DNA of 64,000 nucleotides from Thelonectria olida (Eukaryota; Ascomycota; Sordariomycetes; Hypocreales; Nectriaceae). The stretch's first letter is position 1. Each line of letters begins with the position of its first letter. Shown here piece by piece: positions 20,906 to 33,773 of this stretch. The notes beneath the pieces are model-generated. The model was not told where the DNA came from. It did not search any database and worked only from the letters and a program-made list of their open reading frames with translations. The stretch covers positions 62,001 through 126,000 of the forward strand of contig JAGPYM010000018.1 of the NCBI GenBank assembly GCA_020736575.1, written 5' to 3'. Made by a program: the position numbers and the translations under genes.

Positions 20906-23900
20906 GTCAGTACCCAGTCAGAAGAGCATGGTGGATTTTGGAAGCCCCAACAATGCACAGGATTTCGCACGTGGTATTCTAGACAATAGGGATAAATTCG
21001 ACTTGAAGTGCCTAAGCTATTACGAGGAACGACAGAAAATTATTGAAACTTATCAAGCTCGGCCACGATTAGTCGTACTTCAGCGCCCCAAGCGGATCGC
21101 CAGAACGAGAAGTAGGAATGGTCCCAATCGGAAAGCTCCATGACAGTATTTGAACGAGAATAGTGTGTGGCGTAGTGATGATAGCTCAAGAACCAGACAA
21201 AGTGTAGATGAAGTAAAAGTTGAGCAAGGCACGAAAGAGCAGCACTTCAAGTAAGGTAGGGATAAATGCCTTATAGATGCCCAGCTAATGAGTCAACACG
21301 TTATAATAGGATATTTATTAATAAATATACATGTGAAAATTTATAGGCCTATTTTACATTAATTAAAACATTCTTACTCATAAAACCATTTATTCCATTT
21401 AATCAAGTAACTGGGTTAACACATCCAGGGCTCATAACTTGGTGCAGCCAGTCAACACCGACAGCCAGGCCGTCTTCCCAAATTCAGTTTACATGGCGAA
21501 ATTGTAATACTATGCCCAGAACATTGTTGTTCTTCGCGATTCCTAGGCCTACATAGCTGGCTTAGCCCTTCAAGCGTTAAGTTGTTTACCATGTTAATAG
21601 TCTGCGAATCTGAGGACGCACTTCAGAACTGCGGGACCCAAGACGGAAAGCACACTATGCTTCCCGCCCAGTGCGTTTGGCATGATAGCATTCGTCCCTG
21701 GTCGACTCTAGGAAGAGATTAATAGCCTGAGTTGGCAACACTGCGGCCGGCGCTGGTGTAGCCCTTGGTCACCTAAGTTTGGGGATACAATGTTAGTAAT
21801 CCCACATTTAGCAGAACATGAGGGTGGGATGAACTTAGCCTACTTAGGTGAGGCTAGGAGATGAATACAGTAATGTGTTGGTGTGACTAGGCCTATAGTG
21901 ATAGTGGCGGTGAGTTTATATCGACTGGTACTATCTCAGTGGGGTGTCGTCCATTGTGTGTCGCTCGGCAGTGTGTAGCGAGTGTGCGTTTAGTCGCGCG
22001 GCCCAGTACGTGAGTGAAGTTGAAGGATACTGTCTTTCCATCACACCGGTTCGTGTGCCTGGCAGGGGCGGAATAGTAGCTCTCATGCAATGACAGAGTC
22101 TGGGGGTGTTCTAAGGACCCAGAAAGTCAATACTGCGGCGAACTTGCGTTAAATCGGTGGGTGCCTGAGTGACAGGCGTCGGTCTCGGTTCAGACTTCGA
22201 CTCTGGTCACGCCAGGTGGGCACGCCTTGGCGTGTAAAGGCCGAACGGAGCTCCGAGTGATATCGAGTTTGCATTCTATTCATTCCAATCAAGAAGGCGA
22301 CTAAGCGGACAGGATCAAAATAAGGTATCCTATTGTCCCATTGCCACACTCTTAAATCATGGGAAAGCTGGCTGGCTCGAGTCAGAAATGCCTCGGCCAA
22401 GACGCTTCCTTGTGGCCCTGATCGGATCAAGAGCCGAATGGGTCGTTTGTCGGGACCTTATTTTCTTCCGATCTGCTGAAGTTGTCCCGTCGAATCGAGC
22501 TTGGCGGCGTCATGGTCCCAAAAATCTGAACAAGATCTCGCCGGCACCGAGATTCCATTCACAGCCGTATCTCTCCTTCAAACTATCAAGCCTTTTTCAC
22601 AGCCATCACCGAATGTCGTACGATTTCCATCTCTCTAACTCATTAAACACCCCACACTCACCTCGCTTCTACTTAGCTGCAAGCCATATCCCGATATTTT
22701 GGTCCCCCACATTCCTTGGCCTTCTTGAGACCAGATTCTCTATTATCAAGAATGTAATTCTTGATTGTTTTGGAGAATCAGATGCCACTACGTACCGATG
22801 CTTTTGGCCCCTGACTGCGCCGTACAGGCGGGATACGACCTGGTGGCGCGTACCTCAAAGCTTGCCCTAGGAGGCTCTTTGAATGTCCGGGGAACGCGGG
22901 CCAAATAAGAGCATTTTGCTATTTCTGGCATGGACAATCACTTCGACTGCTCTGGAGGTTCTGCGCGGCGCCAGGTCACCCGCCACTCGGGTGCTTTCCT
23001 TGGCGATCAAAGCCGAAAGCATCTCGTCCCGTCCTTTGCGATGACATGGTGGTGGAGGCGTCGGTCTAGTCCTAATGACAAGGCGACGTGAATGGGGACA
23101 AGCTGGAATTCATTGAGCATTGAATTAATGAATTAGTCTGCGGGGCGAGTTAACGGAGTAGCGCTGATTTGCCGGCCAGTAAACTCAAGAGAAGTTATCA
23201 CTTTGAGGCCACAGGTCGGCGAGGTTGAGTGTGAGACAGGTGTGTATTGAGTAAATGATTATCTCTAGGCGTTCTACGGGTGTTCCGAATGTGGCTGGAT
23301 CGCGCCCTTGGTGAAGAGGACCAGTTGGGGAAGTGTGTGGAAGGCAAAGGGGGAAATAATGAGTTGGGGCTGAGTGAGTGACAACTAACAAGTAACCAAA
23401 TAACAAAGCAGAAGCAAGATTTATTATTTTGACAAGACATTGACCCAACCTTTGTCCCAATGTTGGGTATCGTGTAAATCTTTTCAAATATTCATAATAA
23501 TCACCATCATAGAGAACAAAGAGACATATCAGAGTCTTTCCATAGCGACATGAGAAAATGGCATCAAGTCCAGGGTAGGCTCTATTCGACTGCAAAGTCC
23601 AGCAGCCCGATATTCCCGCGCCAAAAAGCGACGCACGGATTCAATATTCTTGTCAAAAAGCTTTTTACTTTCTTAGCTCGAGCGTCAGGCAAGGGGAGCG
23701 GATCCGTATTCGCGACGACGGAGGTTAAACTATTCACTATGCCTCGTTCCCGTGCATAGTCGTTCTCCCCGACTCCTTCGCTCTCCCAATCCTCCGTAGT
23801 TCTCGACACCAAACGGATCCGCGAACAGGGATGACACTAGTTATTGCGCATTCTGCTTAGTTAATGCAGAGTTGAGAGGACAACAGCAAAAAGAAAAACC

Positions 23901-24099
23901 CAGCTAGGTCCAATACAGCTACGCGTCCTCGTCATGTGAGTGCCTCGGTCTGCCCGCAGGCACCAAAAACGAAGTGGACAGAAACTCGGAAGACCTGTCC
24001 AGTCCTCCCCTCCTTTGCCTTGCCTGCTCCGTCCGACTCCGTAACTCCTGCTGTCCATCGTATACTCGATCCGGAACTGCGGATCAACCCATCGCCTCT
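20906..24099. other. Gene-poor region with an A/T-rich island
   Basis: No gene is recognised. A strongly A/T-rich block lies at about 21299-21420. Frames at 22388-22870 (+), 23185-23595 (-) and similar have no domain and look random. The right end is the promoter of the Zn2Cys6 regulator. Confidence 0.5.
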
Positions 24100-25617
24100 A
24101 TGCCCTCCCCTCCTCCCCCAGCTCCGTCCACGACACCCAAGTTTTTCGTCCTTTTCCCGGCTCAACCGCCCACTCAGGCATCCACCTCCGCCGCAGCTTC
24201 TGCCTCCACCGCGGCATCAGCCTCAAGCTCCGCCTCGGCTGCCGCGCCAGCATTCCAGCTCCGGGAGCACAAGAAGCGAAAGTTCCACGTCAAGAGCCGC
24301 TCGGGATGCATCCACTGTAAGCGGAAAAGAGTAAAGGTATTGGCCACCGGGAGACCATCTGTCACCACCCTTTCTCCGTCTGTTGCCTTTCTCGTACTGT
24401 AGTCCTAGTCTAAGCCGGTAATCTCTAAACAGTGCGACGAGACACATCCCATCTGCAAACGCTGCCAGAGAAACAACACCCCCTGCGTCTATGATACAGA
24501 ACCTAACAGCATCCAACGTCGCCGCCTGCAGAACGAGGGCTTCGCCGACCCGTTGGCGCAGCCCGAGTACCGGTCGGAACTCTCGACGCAATATGCCAGC
24601 CCTCCAGGTGCCACCACGATTGACATGTTGCTGAATCACTTCACCCAGAATTACCTGTACATCACAGAGTGTTCGTGGATGATGCCTCCGTGGACCGCTT
24701 GGCTTGAGCGTCCCTATCTCTGCACCGTCACCCTTGCCATTGCCGCCTGCCATCTGCGCTATCATGTCGCTCGACCAAAGGCTCACGTGCTCGCGGAATG
24801 CCACTTGAAGGACGTGTCTGTCCATAGTTTCACGAGAGCCTTGAGTGAGTGCCAGGTCACAAACGACACGGACGTGACTGTAACGGACACCCCCGGAGGC
24901 GCAGAGGCCCTGGTAGGCACGGCCCTGACCATCCACATGCTGGCCTTTGCCCTGGTGGACGATGTAGATCCTTCAGCCTGTTGGGCTTTCAGCTCCGACC
25001 CGGATCGTCTGAAGTGGCTCGAGTTCCAGCTAGGCGTGAAGCCGTTCATCAACGGTCTCAACACATCTAAGCTCGACGCCAGGATGGCGCAAATGATTGA
25101 CTTTGTCAACGACAGGGGCTTGAACCTGACCAAAGACGGCGGCCTGGGCGTTACCGATATCCCAGATCGATGGCAATGGCTCATGCAGCTACAACAAGGT
25201 GACAGTTTTTCCCCAGACGTCCTTGCTGCGCCGTTGCGTGCACTGGCCGAGATGCGCGAGACCGAGGCTGATTTCATGAACATCTACATCTACATGCAGT
25301 TTGTCGGGAAGCTGTCCCTGGACTTTATTCAGCTTCTCTTGAACAACGACCAGCGAGCACTCTGGATCTTCGCCTACTGGCTCGGGATGCTGGGCCGCTA
25401 CGGCTACTGGTGGATGCGGGCGCGCATTGAACGGGACTACTACGGCATTTTGCTGTTCTTGCAGAGCACCGTGAGGTGGCACAGCGCCGATCAGGCGGAC
25501 GAGGAGGAAGACGACGAGTGGGAGAGCCTGATGATTGAGCTGAACAATCTCGACGAGGAATGGGGCGGCGTGGTCAGGAAACAGGGCCAGGGCCGGGTGA
25601 CTGAAGTCCAGGAATAA
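24100..25617 (+). CDS. Zn2Cys6 transcription factor, Upc2-like (two exons)
   Basis: Exon 1 is 24100-24336 and exon 2 is 24433-25617. The 96-nt intron ends CTCTAAACAG and splits the zinc cluster before its third Cys. The product is 473 aa. A Pro-rich start and an Ala/Ser-rich tract (about residues 28-55) precede the DNA-binding domain: Cys70, 73, 80, 87, 90 and 97 in a perfect C-x2-C-x6-C-x6-C-x2-C-x6-C array. The approach HVKSRSGCIHCKRKRVKC followed by DETHPICKRC resembles sterol-uptake (Upc2/Ecm22) type regulators. The rest is a helical ligand/regulatory domain, and the C-terminal 40 residues are very acidic. It acts in the nucleus. Targets are unknown, and the Upc2 likeness does not prove a sterol role. 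Confidence 0.85.
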
Positions 25618-28600
25618 GTGACAAGGGGCCGTTGCCGGTGTAAGCCCGCGACTTGGTATAGATGGATTGCAATTTCAGTTGGGTCGGGTATCAAAACGGT
25701 TGGAAAAGCAAGATTGAATTGAGATGCGAAGCGTCTTCTTTGGGACGCAACACATCCCTCGTGTGGGACCTTTCAATGCTTCCCAGACAGCCAGCCCGAT
25801 ACAACATTACAGCTTCTTACCTAACCCTCACAGGGAGGAGATTGTTGCTGCCCCTTGCGTTGCTGCAAGCGAATGGAACGTAATTCATTCTGGCGAAGTA
25901 CCTAGGTATTCGTACTTCGTACAGAAGGTCAACAACGTCATCAGTCTCTCACTTGGCTGGTTTTCTTCTTTCGAACACAGCTTAGCACTGCAAGGGACGG
26001 AAACCGGGAGCTGGCAACCGGTGTAAAAGCAAAAGTCTAATGTGCCTCCTCCGGCAGGGATGGGGAGGATGGTGGCGACGGGTGACTGGCGTGAAACACG
26101 GATGACTGACTGTGCGGCAGTCAATCAAAAAAAGGGCCATGAACTGATGAGCGTGGTGTGTCAAGTGAATTGCTTCTGTCGTCTCAAACATGTTTGGTGG
26201 TCAGCCAACTATTGGTGGCGGGGAATGGTGCGATGCATGCCTGTTGTCGTCGCCTTGAAGGCAGGGAGAACTGGAAAAAAGCATATAATGATCCAGAACA
26301 ACACGTTTCCATCATGCTGCCCACGCGCATATGTATGTGATTGTGATATATCATCTTGTACCCGGTAATGTGACGAGGGGAGAGAACGCTAGAACGCACT
26401 CCTTGCATGTTGTGTAAGGGAGAGCTGACAGCCATGAGCCGACAGGTGGATGTGCTCCGTCATGTACTCCATTAATCTGTTGGGAAACAAAATAACTCAC
26501 ACGCGCGCATGCAAGGGAGAGAGAAGCAGGGAGACGTGAAAGTCTTCTGCCTTGGCTGCCTGATTGACTATCTTTGGAATCATTAATGAACGGCGGCCGA
26601 GGGGATATTAACCACCAGCGAGTTTGGACATTTCGTCGCCGGCGAGAATAATTAAAGGCTTCAACATCGCGGTCTCGTCCGAGCCTCGGCCTTGAATCCA
26701 GGCACCCAGGATCAGTCGCTCAGCAAGGAATGAGATAGCCTCAAGCCAAGATCCAACGCGCCAGCCGCATCTGTGGCGTGAAATCTCCAGAACCCAGTCA
26801 AGTCAGTGTCCAGGCGGATGTTTCCGGTGGAACCGGAACGGTCACATCAACCCGCGGGGCTGGATGGGATGTGTTGTCCAGATGATCGATCAGAAATCAC
26901 AAATGCAATTTGAGCCAGCCCGCGAGCTAGTCAAGTTATGGCCCCTTGATTGCAGCCTCAAACAGGTCAAGAGGAAAAAGAAAAACCACCTCTTAAACCT
27001 CTTAAACCACGTGTGACTGTGGTCTGTCTCTATGACCGAGCAGAGTACCCGCCACTGCCGAGACTGGGTCTCTGCCTGAGTAAGTAGTTACGATTAATGG
27101 GGGGATGGATGGGTAGGCTTTTGTCCATGGGCAAAGGGATCTTCCGTCAAGAAAACCATCAAACGGTCCCCCTTTTTTGGTTTCTTGGCTGACCATTCAC
27201 GGCTGAGTGAAGCCTCAAGCTGAATCAGTTGTGACGGGTTGGTGGGAGAAGGGAAGCAAGGGCAGCTCGCAGACGTGATACCTAAGGATACCAACGCAAT
27301 GCTTGGTGCGCAGGGACAGCTCTCGGCGAGCAGCGGCGCGATGCTCCATCCGGAGAAACTTGACGAGTGACGGCGCCGCGTTCAGCGGACCTGGACGAAG
27401 CGCAGCTTTAGAGGACTCTTTGGCAGCCTCTGGCAGGCTTTGGCACTCTTTGGCTCCCATCTAGACCGCGGTCGCTGGGTGCCCAAAGACCTAAACTTGC
27501 CCTTGCATTACCCACCTCCCGCTGCATCTTCCCACGTGGCGGGGAGATGGACCCGAGCAAGCAGAGTTGGACCAGACCAAAAAAGGGCGCAATTCGCCCA
27601 AGAGAGAGAGATGGAGGGAGGGAAAAAGCACTTAAGAGCTGTGGGTGGGCGGCGGCTCGGTAGTGCGAATCGAGGAAGCTGAGGCATGCGAACGGAGGGG
27701 GCATGGAAGACGAAGAAGAAAAGAAAGGAAAAAAAAAAAAGAGTTCACAAGCACACACAGCTTCATCGGGGACACTGCCAATCAAATCTCCACTGGAGTC
27801 ACAAACAAGATTACCACCTCTTGCTGTTGGCCGAGGAGCGTCTACTAGGCGAATGGGTGGCTTGTTTGTGTGAGCCGGCATCTGCATCCTCATCGGTGCA
27901 TTGATGGACTTTTCGTCGTGTCCTGGGGCAGTGGTTGGTTTCTGATACATTGGCTACATATGTAGCATCATGTAGGTCCGGCCCGTGATGCAAATCTGCG
28001 GAAAGGAGAAGAGGGATTGTCCTTGCACCGGCGCGTCGGCGCACTGATGGTCCCAAATAACGGATGTTGGGAGTGCGGTGGCACGTTTTGCTACTGACTC
28101 TGGCCAAGACACCATCAGAGAGCACTGGTGAGCCCGCTCGGATGTCTGTTGGCCTTGGGGATGATTCATCAATATCATTCCCCTTGCATTGCCATGCCCC
28201 CCCGTTGGTTAGCTGAGACCTTGTTTGCCCATTTGTTTGCCTGAGTGACGTTTTAGCCTCTCCGTCGCAGGGCAGGAAAAGCAATATAGTTGCAGAACAC
28301 CAGAATAACAGCCGTGAGGCTTTGAAGCAAACCCCGCCATTTCATCTCACCGTTGCTTTTTTTTATTACGGGGGTGGTGCTTGTTGGATCGTATCTGTCA
28401 GATTGTCACCACTCCCATCGGCGAACCCCCTGAACCCTGGTCTCCTCTTCCTCAGCCGGTCCCAAACATTTCCCATCCCCAGGATCTTGGTCTCTGGTCC
28501 AGTGACCAGTCATGGCCGTCCGAGGGCTTGGCGGAAAGGGCCCGCCGGCCGGGAGGGAATGATATTTGTCTCGCAGGCTTGCTACATATGATTGGCTCTG

Positions 28601-30357
28601 GCCCAGAAACAGTGGCTTGACTGGCTCACCAGTGGCTTGCTGGAGGAGAGCTGGATCGAAGACAGCGTCCGGTGGTGGATCCCAATAGCCCCCCTTTGCC
28701 CCTGCTTTGGCCGCCCTGGCATCCTTGATGATGCGAAGGGCGGGCGGCCGTCTGTTGCGAGTCTCGGGTGATCGATTGGAGTGACTGGTCGCAAGCTCTG
28801 AACGATGGAAATGCTCCGATGCGATGATGCTACTGCTGCTGCTAACTAGCTAACAAGTTGGCCGTCAACCCGTCAAAGAGGGACTCCGTCTTTTGCGGAT
28901 CTCGACTCGTCGGCTACTCCATCCACCATCGCTGGAATTCGATCTGGGCCAGTCGATTAATGAGCTGCGTTGACGCCTCTGGTACGATGGGAGGGGAGGA
29001 GCCATATCTGCTTCTTAAGTGCCCCGAAGACGCCTCTTTTCACACCGAGTGGAACCTGCGAGAGACTCTGAGCCAGCGAACTTGTCTTGTTTCTTTTTGC
29101 GGCTGCTTGATTGCCCTGCCTGCAGTGTCTTAGTTACTAGTTTAGGTGGTTTGGCTTTTTCATCATTCATTTGGCAAAAGCTTGCTTGCTTTGACTTCCA
29201 CGCCTCTCTCAGCACTCAATCTCATCCCACCTCCCGAGCGCTCTAAGCTGTTAGTTCAGCAGATTTCCGCAACCATTTGCATGCGGCACACGAATACGGA
29301 TCAAGGGGCTTCTCCCGGTCCCCCAGTTGCCTCCCAATGGTTTTCTGAACAGCTCTTGTGAATGGCATTGGCCCCCAGAAGGCTTGCGCTTGGCTTGCAA
29401 GCTTGCCTCTGCCCGTCTGCGCCCCTCTTTCCCCTCGTCACTTGACTTGACTTTTCACTTATGCCGCTCCGCACTCCTTGCCTCCCACCGCACTCACCAG
29501 TTTGTGTTCGGATTACACTACAGTAGCGTCCTTTCCCTCCTCAACTTCTCCCATCTCCAGGTTAGTCTCCATTGCCTGCCAATACCGTCGGCTTGTATGA
29601 CAATGTCCTTCCTTCGTAGTCTCTGCCGTCACTGGTAACGCGGCGTACGGTTTCGGCCCCTCCCTCCAACTTCTATCGGGTCCCGTCCTTGGGTCCCAAA
29701 GGTCGGTTGCCCTACGCCGTACACGGCAGCCATGTCCTTTGGCTCGGACCCTGGGGTGACAACCGCAGCGGCATCTGGTGGAGATGCGTTGATATCGATA
29801 CGACGGTGCCGTTAGATGACCTCCCATCGAGTCCATGCGTACATCTCAAGCCTCGAGGCGTCACGGCGAGGGGAATGCCCGTGTCAAAGCGTCCAGTCGC
29901 GTTCTAGACAGGGGCACACCTCAAGCTGGCTGGGATATCCTGGCATGTCGACGCCGCTTGCGGGCGATCCTTGGGAGCCAAAGTGGGTTCCTGATCTTGG
30001 GACTAAACATCAGGATAAGCTACTGGTGGTACATTTGGCGCCCCCGGCAGATCCGTAGCGTACAAGACGACATCTCCACAGTCCGTCAAAGCGCGACGAT
30101 GCCCTCGTCTGGACTGCACGCCAGCCCAGTGCCCACCCCCCCCTTCCAAGTCAGGCACAACGAAGGAGTCGGGATATCCATCGCCGCCGAGCTTGGTGCA
30201 CAGCATGGACGAGGCAGGGAGAGGGAGACGCAAGGAGCTGGAACGAGCTGGGCTGGTCTGGTTGAGCGCCATAAAGTCTGCTGCGTCCCGCATTTGCAGG
30301 TTCCTCTAAAGAGAGGGCTCCGTCCACTTCTCTCCAGTCGTTCTTTCGTTTCTCAGC
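25618..30357. other. Long non-coding stretch (4.7 kb) upstream of the ankyrin gene
   Basis: No convincing gene on either strand. The longest frame (27408-27950, minus, 180 aa) is low-complexity (poly-Phe, poly-Ser) and lies opposite a purine-rich run at 27711-27745. The last 1-2 kb is C/T-rich and may be a long promoter or 5' leader of the ankyrin gene with upstream ATGs. Confidence 0.45.
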
Positions 30358-33342
30358 ATGACTACTGCACATCGTCCTCATCACCTGACAGTGGGAACAG
30401 AGAGAGTTGACCAGGAATACTCCTTCATAGAAGCCCTCTCTCTCGGACCCCGGGAATCCTTGTCTCTGGTTTCAAAAGAAGCCCTTGGCCTTCACTCCGG
30501 CCCCAGCACCCCGACGCTGCCCACCACTCCCCTCTCACACAGCCATCCCATCCATAAGTCCCCTCCGCGCAGCCTTCACTCAAACCCACTGCCGCCATCA
30601 AGGGCCCTAACCACCAAGAAGAGCGCCGTCATGTCCGGCTCTACTAAGGCTCAGGCTTCATGCCTGGAGCTCTGCCATAAGACCACCTCGGTCTGCGATC
30701 GCGTCTCGATCCGCATGCTTGAGTACCTCAGCGCCGTTACCAAGCAGCCGCACGGCCTCGACGTTCTCGCTCACGATTTCCTCGACACTTGCGAGATTCT
30801 CTTCTCTATCGAAGCTGGCCTCGCAGAATGCATTCGCACGAACCAGTCCTTCCCCGGCGATGTCATCTCGGAGCTGAGCAAGAAGTTCCGTGTCACCCAG
30901 GCCGACTTCCAGCTTCTCGACCAGATGCTCGGAAGATTCCTTGAGAACGAGCGCAAGGGCGCCATGGGCCGCATGCGCCGCGGCTGGGGCAAGCTCTTCG
31001 GAGGCGACGACATTGAGAAGATGATTGCCGCACTTGGGAAGACTCGCGAAAGCTTGCGCATGAGCGCTCTCATGTTCCAGTGGAGTCTCGGCAATGAGAA
31101 GATTGAGAAGGAAATGGGCATTGGCTACACCGGATTGGCTGCCGCTCTTGACCGCATGGACAGCCGATCTGGTATCACTCGAACCAAGATCTCCGACCAC
31201 TCCTCTCAGTATCGCCCCTCGTCGGCTTCTCAGCATCGTGGCGTCGAGGGCCATGCTCCCTCTATTAACCAGCAGCCTCCTCTGCCTCCTCTACCCTGGG
31301 CTGAGCGCTCTTCTTCCATGCACCAAGAACCCACGCCATCTAACCCCGACCTTCGACACTACAGCGGCGGCACTGGCCACACTGCCAGCTCCATCAGCTC
31401 CAATGAGCGATATCACTCTGGTACCACCGCCACTTTTGATCGCATGAGCACCTTCGACGAGGCTCATGAGACTCGATCTCAGGCCCGATCTAATTCTGGC
31501 ACCTCTGAACCCGAAGTCTCTCTCGAGGAAATTGCCGGTCTCGACCTCAACTCCAACAAGGTCGTCCGTCTCAAGGCCGACCCCATGGGCATGCCGCGCT
31601 GGAACCCCCGCAGCGTCGCTGGCCCAGAAGCCTCCAACCTCAAGACGGCGCTTCTCTCTGCCGTTCGAGGCAAGAACCACAAGCTCATTGAGCAGCTCCT
31701 CGACCGTGGCGTGTCGCCCAACACCGGCGCTGAGCACCTTGCCCTTCGGGAAGCCGCCATGAACGGCGATGTTGAGAGCGTTCGCCTCCTTCTGCTCTTC
31801 GGTGCCGACCCTAACCTTGCCGATCGCGATGGCATGACTCCTCTCCTGGCCTCGGTCGACCGTGGCTCTCTGGGCTGCGCTGTCCATCTCCTCAAGTATG
31901 GCGCAGACCCCAATATGTCCATCGGGCCCGACCATGAGACGCCACTTGGCGAGGCTTGCGTGACCAACAAGACCAACTTTGTTCACCTCCTGCTCATCTA
32001 CGGTGGTGACACCGACCAACTGACCAGCAACGGCGACACCCTCATTATTGCCGCTACCAACAAAAAGACACCCAAGAAGCTCATCGACCTTATCCTCGAT
32101 TACGGTTCTAACCCCGACCTCAAGAGCCGCGAAGGCAAGACGGGTCTCTTCGAGGCCATCTCTAACGCTCGCGTCGACATCGTCCAGAGCCTCCTCGACC
32201 ACGGTGCCAACCCCAACCTGCCTGGTCCCAAGCACATGCTCTGGCCTGCCACTTACCAGACCCCATGTCTCCAGGCCCTCATGGCTGCCGGTGCCGACTA
32301 CAAGAAGGCCCCTGGTATCATGGAGCTTGCTACCAGTGTCAACAACCTGGAGTCGGTCCGCGTCCTACTCAAGGCTGGTGTCGACCCCAACGCCAAGAAG
32401 GATGGTGTTTACACCCCTCTTTGCACGTCCATCCGTGACGACCGCCCAGACATCTTCCATCTCTTGTTGAGCAATGGAGCTGACCCCAACACACCAGCCA
32501 GCGAGTACCCCGCCTTCAAGTGCATTACCCACAACCGTCTGCACTTCCTCGCCCCTCTGGTTGCTGCTGGTGCCAGCTTGACTTCCCCCAAGGGTATTGT
32601 CGAGACGGCCGTAGCCGTCAACAACCTGCAGGCTCTGAACTGGCTTCTCGACCAGGGCATGAACCCCAACGAGAAGAGCCCCAAAGGTCACTCTCCTCTC
32701 ACCACGGCCATCCGCGAGAACCGCGTGGAGATGGTCGACCTTCTGCTGGCCCGCGGCGCTGACCCCAACGTCCGCGGCCAGGACTGGCCAGTCTGCATGG
32801 CTGTGCGCAACCCTCCTATCCTAAAGCGCATCCTCTCCGTTCTCGCCGAGCCCCGCGCCTTCAAGGGTGTCATGGAGATGGCCGTTGTCGCTGGCCAGCT
32901 CGAGTCTGTTAAGCTCCTCATCAACGCCGGTGTCTCGGTTGAGGACAAGAACGGTGGTGTCTTCTCTCCACTCACCTCGGCTATCCGTGAGGACCGCCGC
33001 GACATTGTCACCTTCCTCGTCAACGAGGGTGGTGCCGACGTTAACGCTCCCGGCGAGCATCTCCCCGTCGTCAAGGCTCTCCGAAGATACCGAGAGGACA
33101 CTGAGATCCTCGAGTTCCTCATCGACCACGGTGCCGACCCCAACAAGCTCTACCGTGGCTGGAACGGCATCATGCAGATTGTCGAGAACGGCGACGAGAA
33201 TGTTCTCCGTCTCCTTGCTGAAAAGTGCGGCTTTGACCTCGAGGTCCGTGACGAGCTCGGACGCACCGTTACCGAGATTGCTGCCTCCCGAGGCTGGGAC
33301 GAGGCTGTTGAGATTCTCTTCGAGGGCGCTCAGAAGCGATAG
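30358..33342 (+). CDS. Large ankyrin-repeat protein
   Basis: Intronless frame of 994 aa. Residues 1-90 are Ser/Pro-rich and less reliable. The second ATG (30628, Met91, VMSGSTKAQ) may be the true start because the conserved N-terminal helical domain begins there (about 95-270, ending SLGNEKIEKEMGIGYTGLAA). Residues about 275-400 are a low-complexity Ser/His-rich linker. From about residue 427 to the end run about 15 ankyrin units with recurring LLxxGADPN ends. No signal peptide, membrane span or enzymatic domain is present. Ankyrin arrays bind proteins; the partner is unknown. The C-ending codon bias is strong across the array. The large antisense frame at 31291-32235 is a by-product of that bias. 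Confidence 0.85.
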   Translation: MTTAHRPHHLTVGTERVDQEYSFIEALSLGPRESLSLVSKEALGLHSGPSTPTLPTTPLSHSHPIHKSPPRSLHSNPLPPSRALTTKKSAVMSGSTKAQASCLELCHKTTSVCDRVSIRMLEYLSAVTKQPHGLDVLAHDFLDTCEILFSIEAGLAECIRTNQSFPGDVISELSKKFRVTQADFQLLDQMLGRFLENERKGAMGRMRRGWGKLFGGDDIEKMIAALGKTRESLRMSALMFQWSLGNEKIEKEMGIGYTGLAAALDRMDSRSGITRTKISDHSSQYRPSSASQHRGVEGHAPSINQQPPLPPLPWAERSSSMHQEPTPSNPDLRHYSGGTGHTASSISSNERYHSGTTATFDRMSTFDEAHETRSQARSNSGTSEPEVSLEEIAGLDLNSNKVVRLKADPMGMPRWNPRSVAGPEASNLKTALLSAVRGKNHKLIEQLLDRGVSPNTGAEHLALREAAMNGDVESVRLLLLFGADPNLADRDGMTPLLASVDRGSLGCAVHLLKYGADPNMSIGPDHETPLGEACVTNKTNFVHLLLIYGGDTDQLTSNGDTLIIAATNKKTPKKLIDLILDYGSNPDLKSREGKTGLFEAISNARVDIVQSLLDHGANPNLPGPKHMLWPATYQTPCLQALMAAGADYKKAPGIMELATSVNNLESVRVLLKAGVDPNAKKDGVYTPLCTSIRDDRPDIFHLLLSNGADPNTPASEYPAFKCITHNRLHFLAPLVAAGASLTSPKGIVETAVAVNNLQALNWLLDQGMNPNEKSPKGHSPLTTAIRENRVEMVDLLLARGADPNVRGQDWPVCMAVRNPPILKRILSVLAEPRAFKGVMEMAVVAGQLESVKLLINAGVSVEDKNGGVFSPLTSAIREDRRDIVTFLVNEGGADVNAPGEHLPVVKALRRYREDTEILEFLIDHGADPNKLYRGWNGIMQIVENGDENVLRLLAEKCGFDLEVRDELGRTVTEIAASRGWDEAVEILFEGAQKR

Positions 33343-33773
33343 ATGGCAACTTAGACGAGTTGTAATTGCTTGATTGTACGATGACTGGAGACGAGCTGGG
33401 AATTTGTTATGACAATGGCCTACGGGTCCATTTGGAGTAGGGGATACTAGGATTTCACCTTTCCGGGAGTTGGAGGTTGAGGACATTACATCGTCCGGCT
33501 GGACGAGTCAAGAGCTATAATTTTCCTTTTTCACTTTGTACACCCTGGCTTCAGATCACTCGGAATTTGCTCTACTTCCCTACATCCAGACGACATTTTT
33601 CTTTTGTTAAATACCACTTATGCATGCTTTTATATGGCTTCGTACGGGGGTTCGGTTGATGCGGAGACTGGTGTACGGGAGGACATGGGAAAGACTGACT
33701 GGATATGATGGATTTCTTTACCTAGGTAGTTAATATGGGCCTTTAAAACTGAATTTAATCTCTTGCATTATCC
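33343..33773. other. Convergent intergenic spacer
   Basis: Lies between the 3' ends of the ankyrin (+) and aldehyde dehydrogenase (-) genes. No coding signal is seen. Confidence 0.5.

Noticed and set aside
23185..23595. 136-codon minus-strand frame
   Set aside because: Random-looking composition, no homology cues and no splice or promoter support.
27408..27950. 180-codon minus-strand frame
   Set aside because: Poly-Phe and poly-Ser runs arise from a purine tract. No domain and no promoter support.
31291..32235. 314-codon minus-strand frame opposite the ankyrin gene
   Set aside because: Low-complexity Val/Gly/Glu product that mirrors the ankyrin codon bias. The plus-strand repeats explain it fully.
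32821..33486. 221-codon minus-strand frame over the ankyrin C-terminus
   Set aside because: Antisense shadow of the ankyrin repeats.
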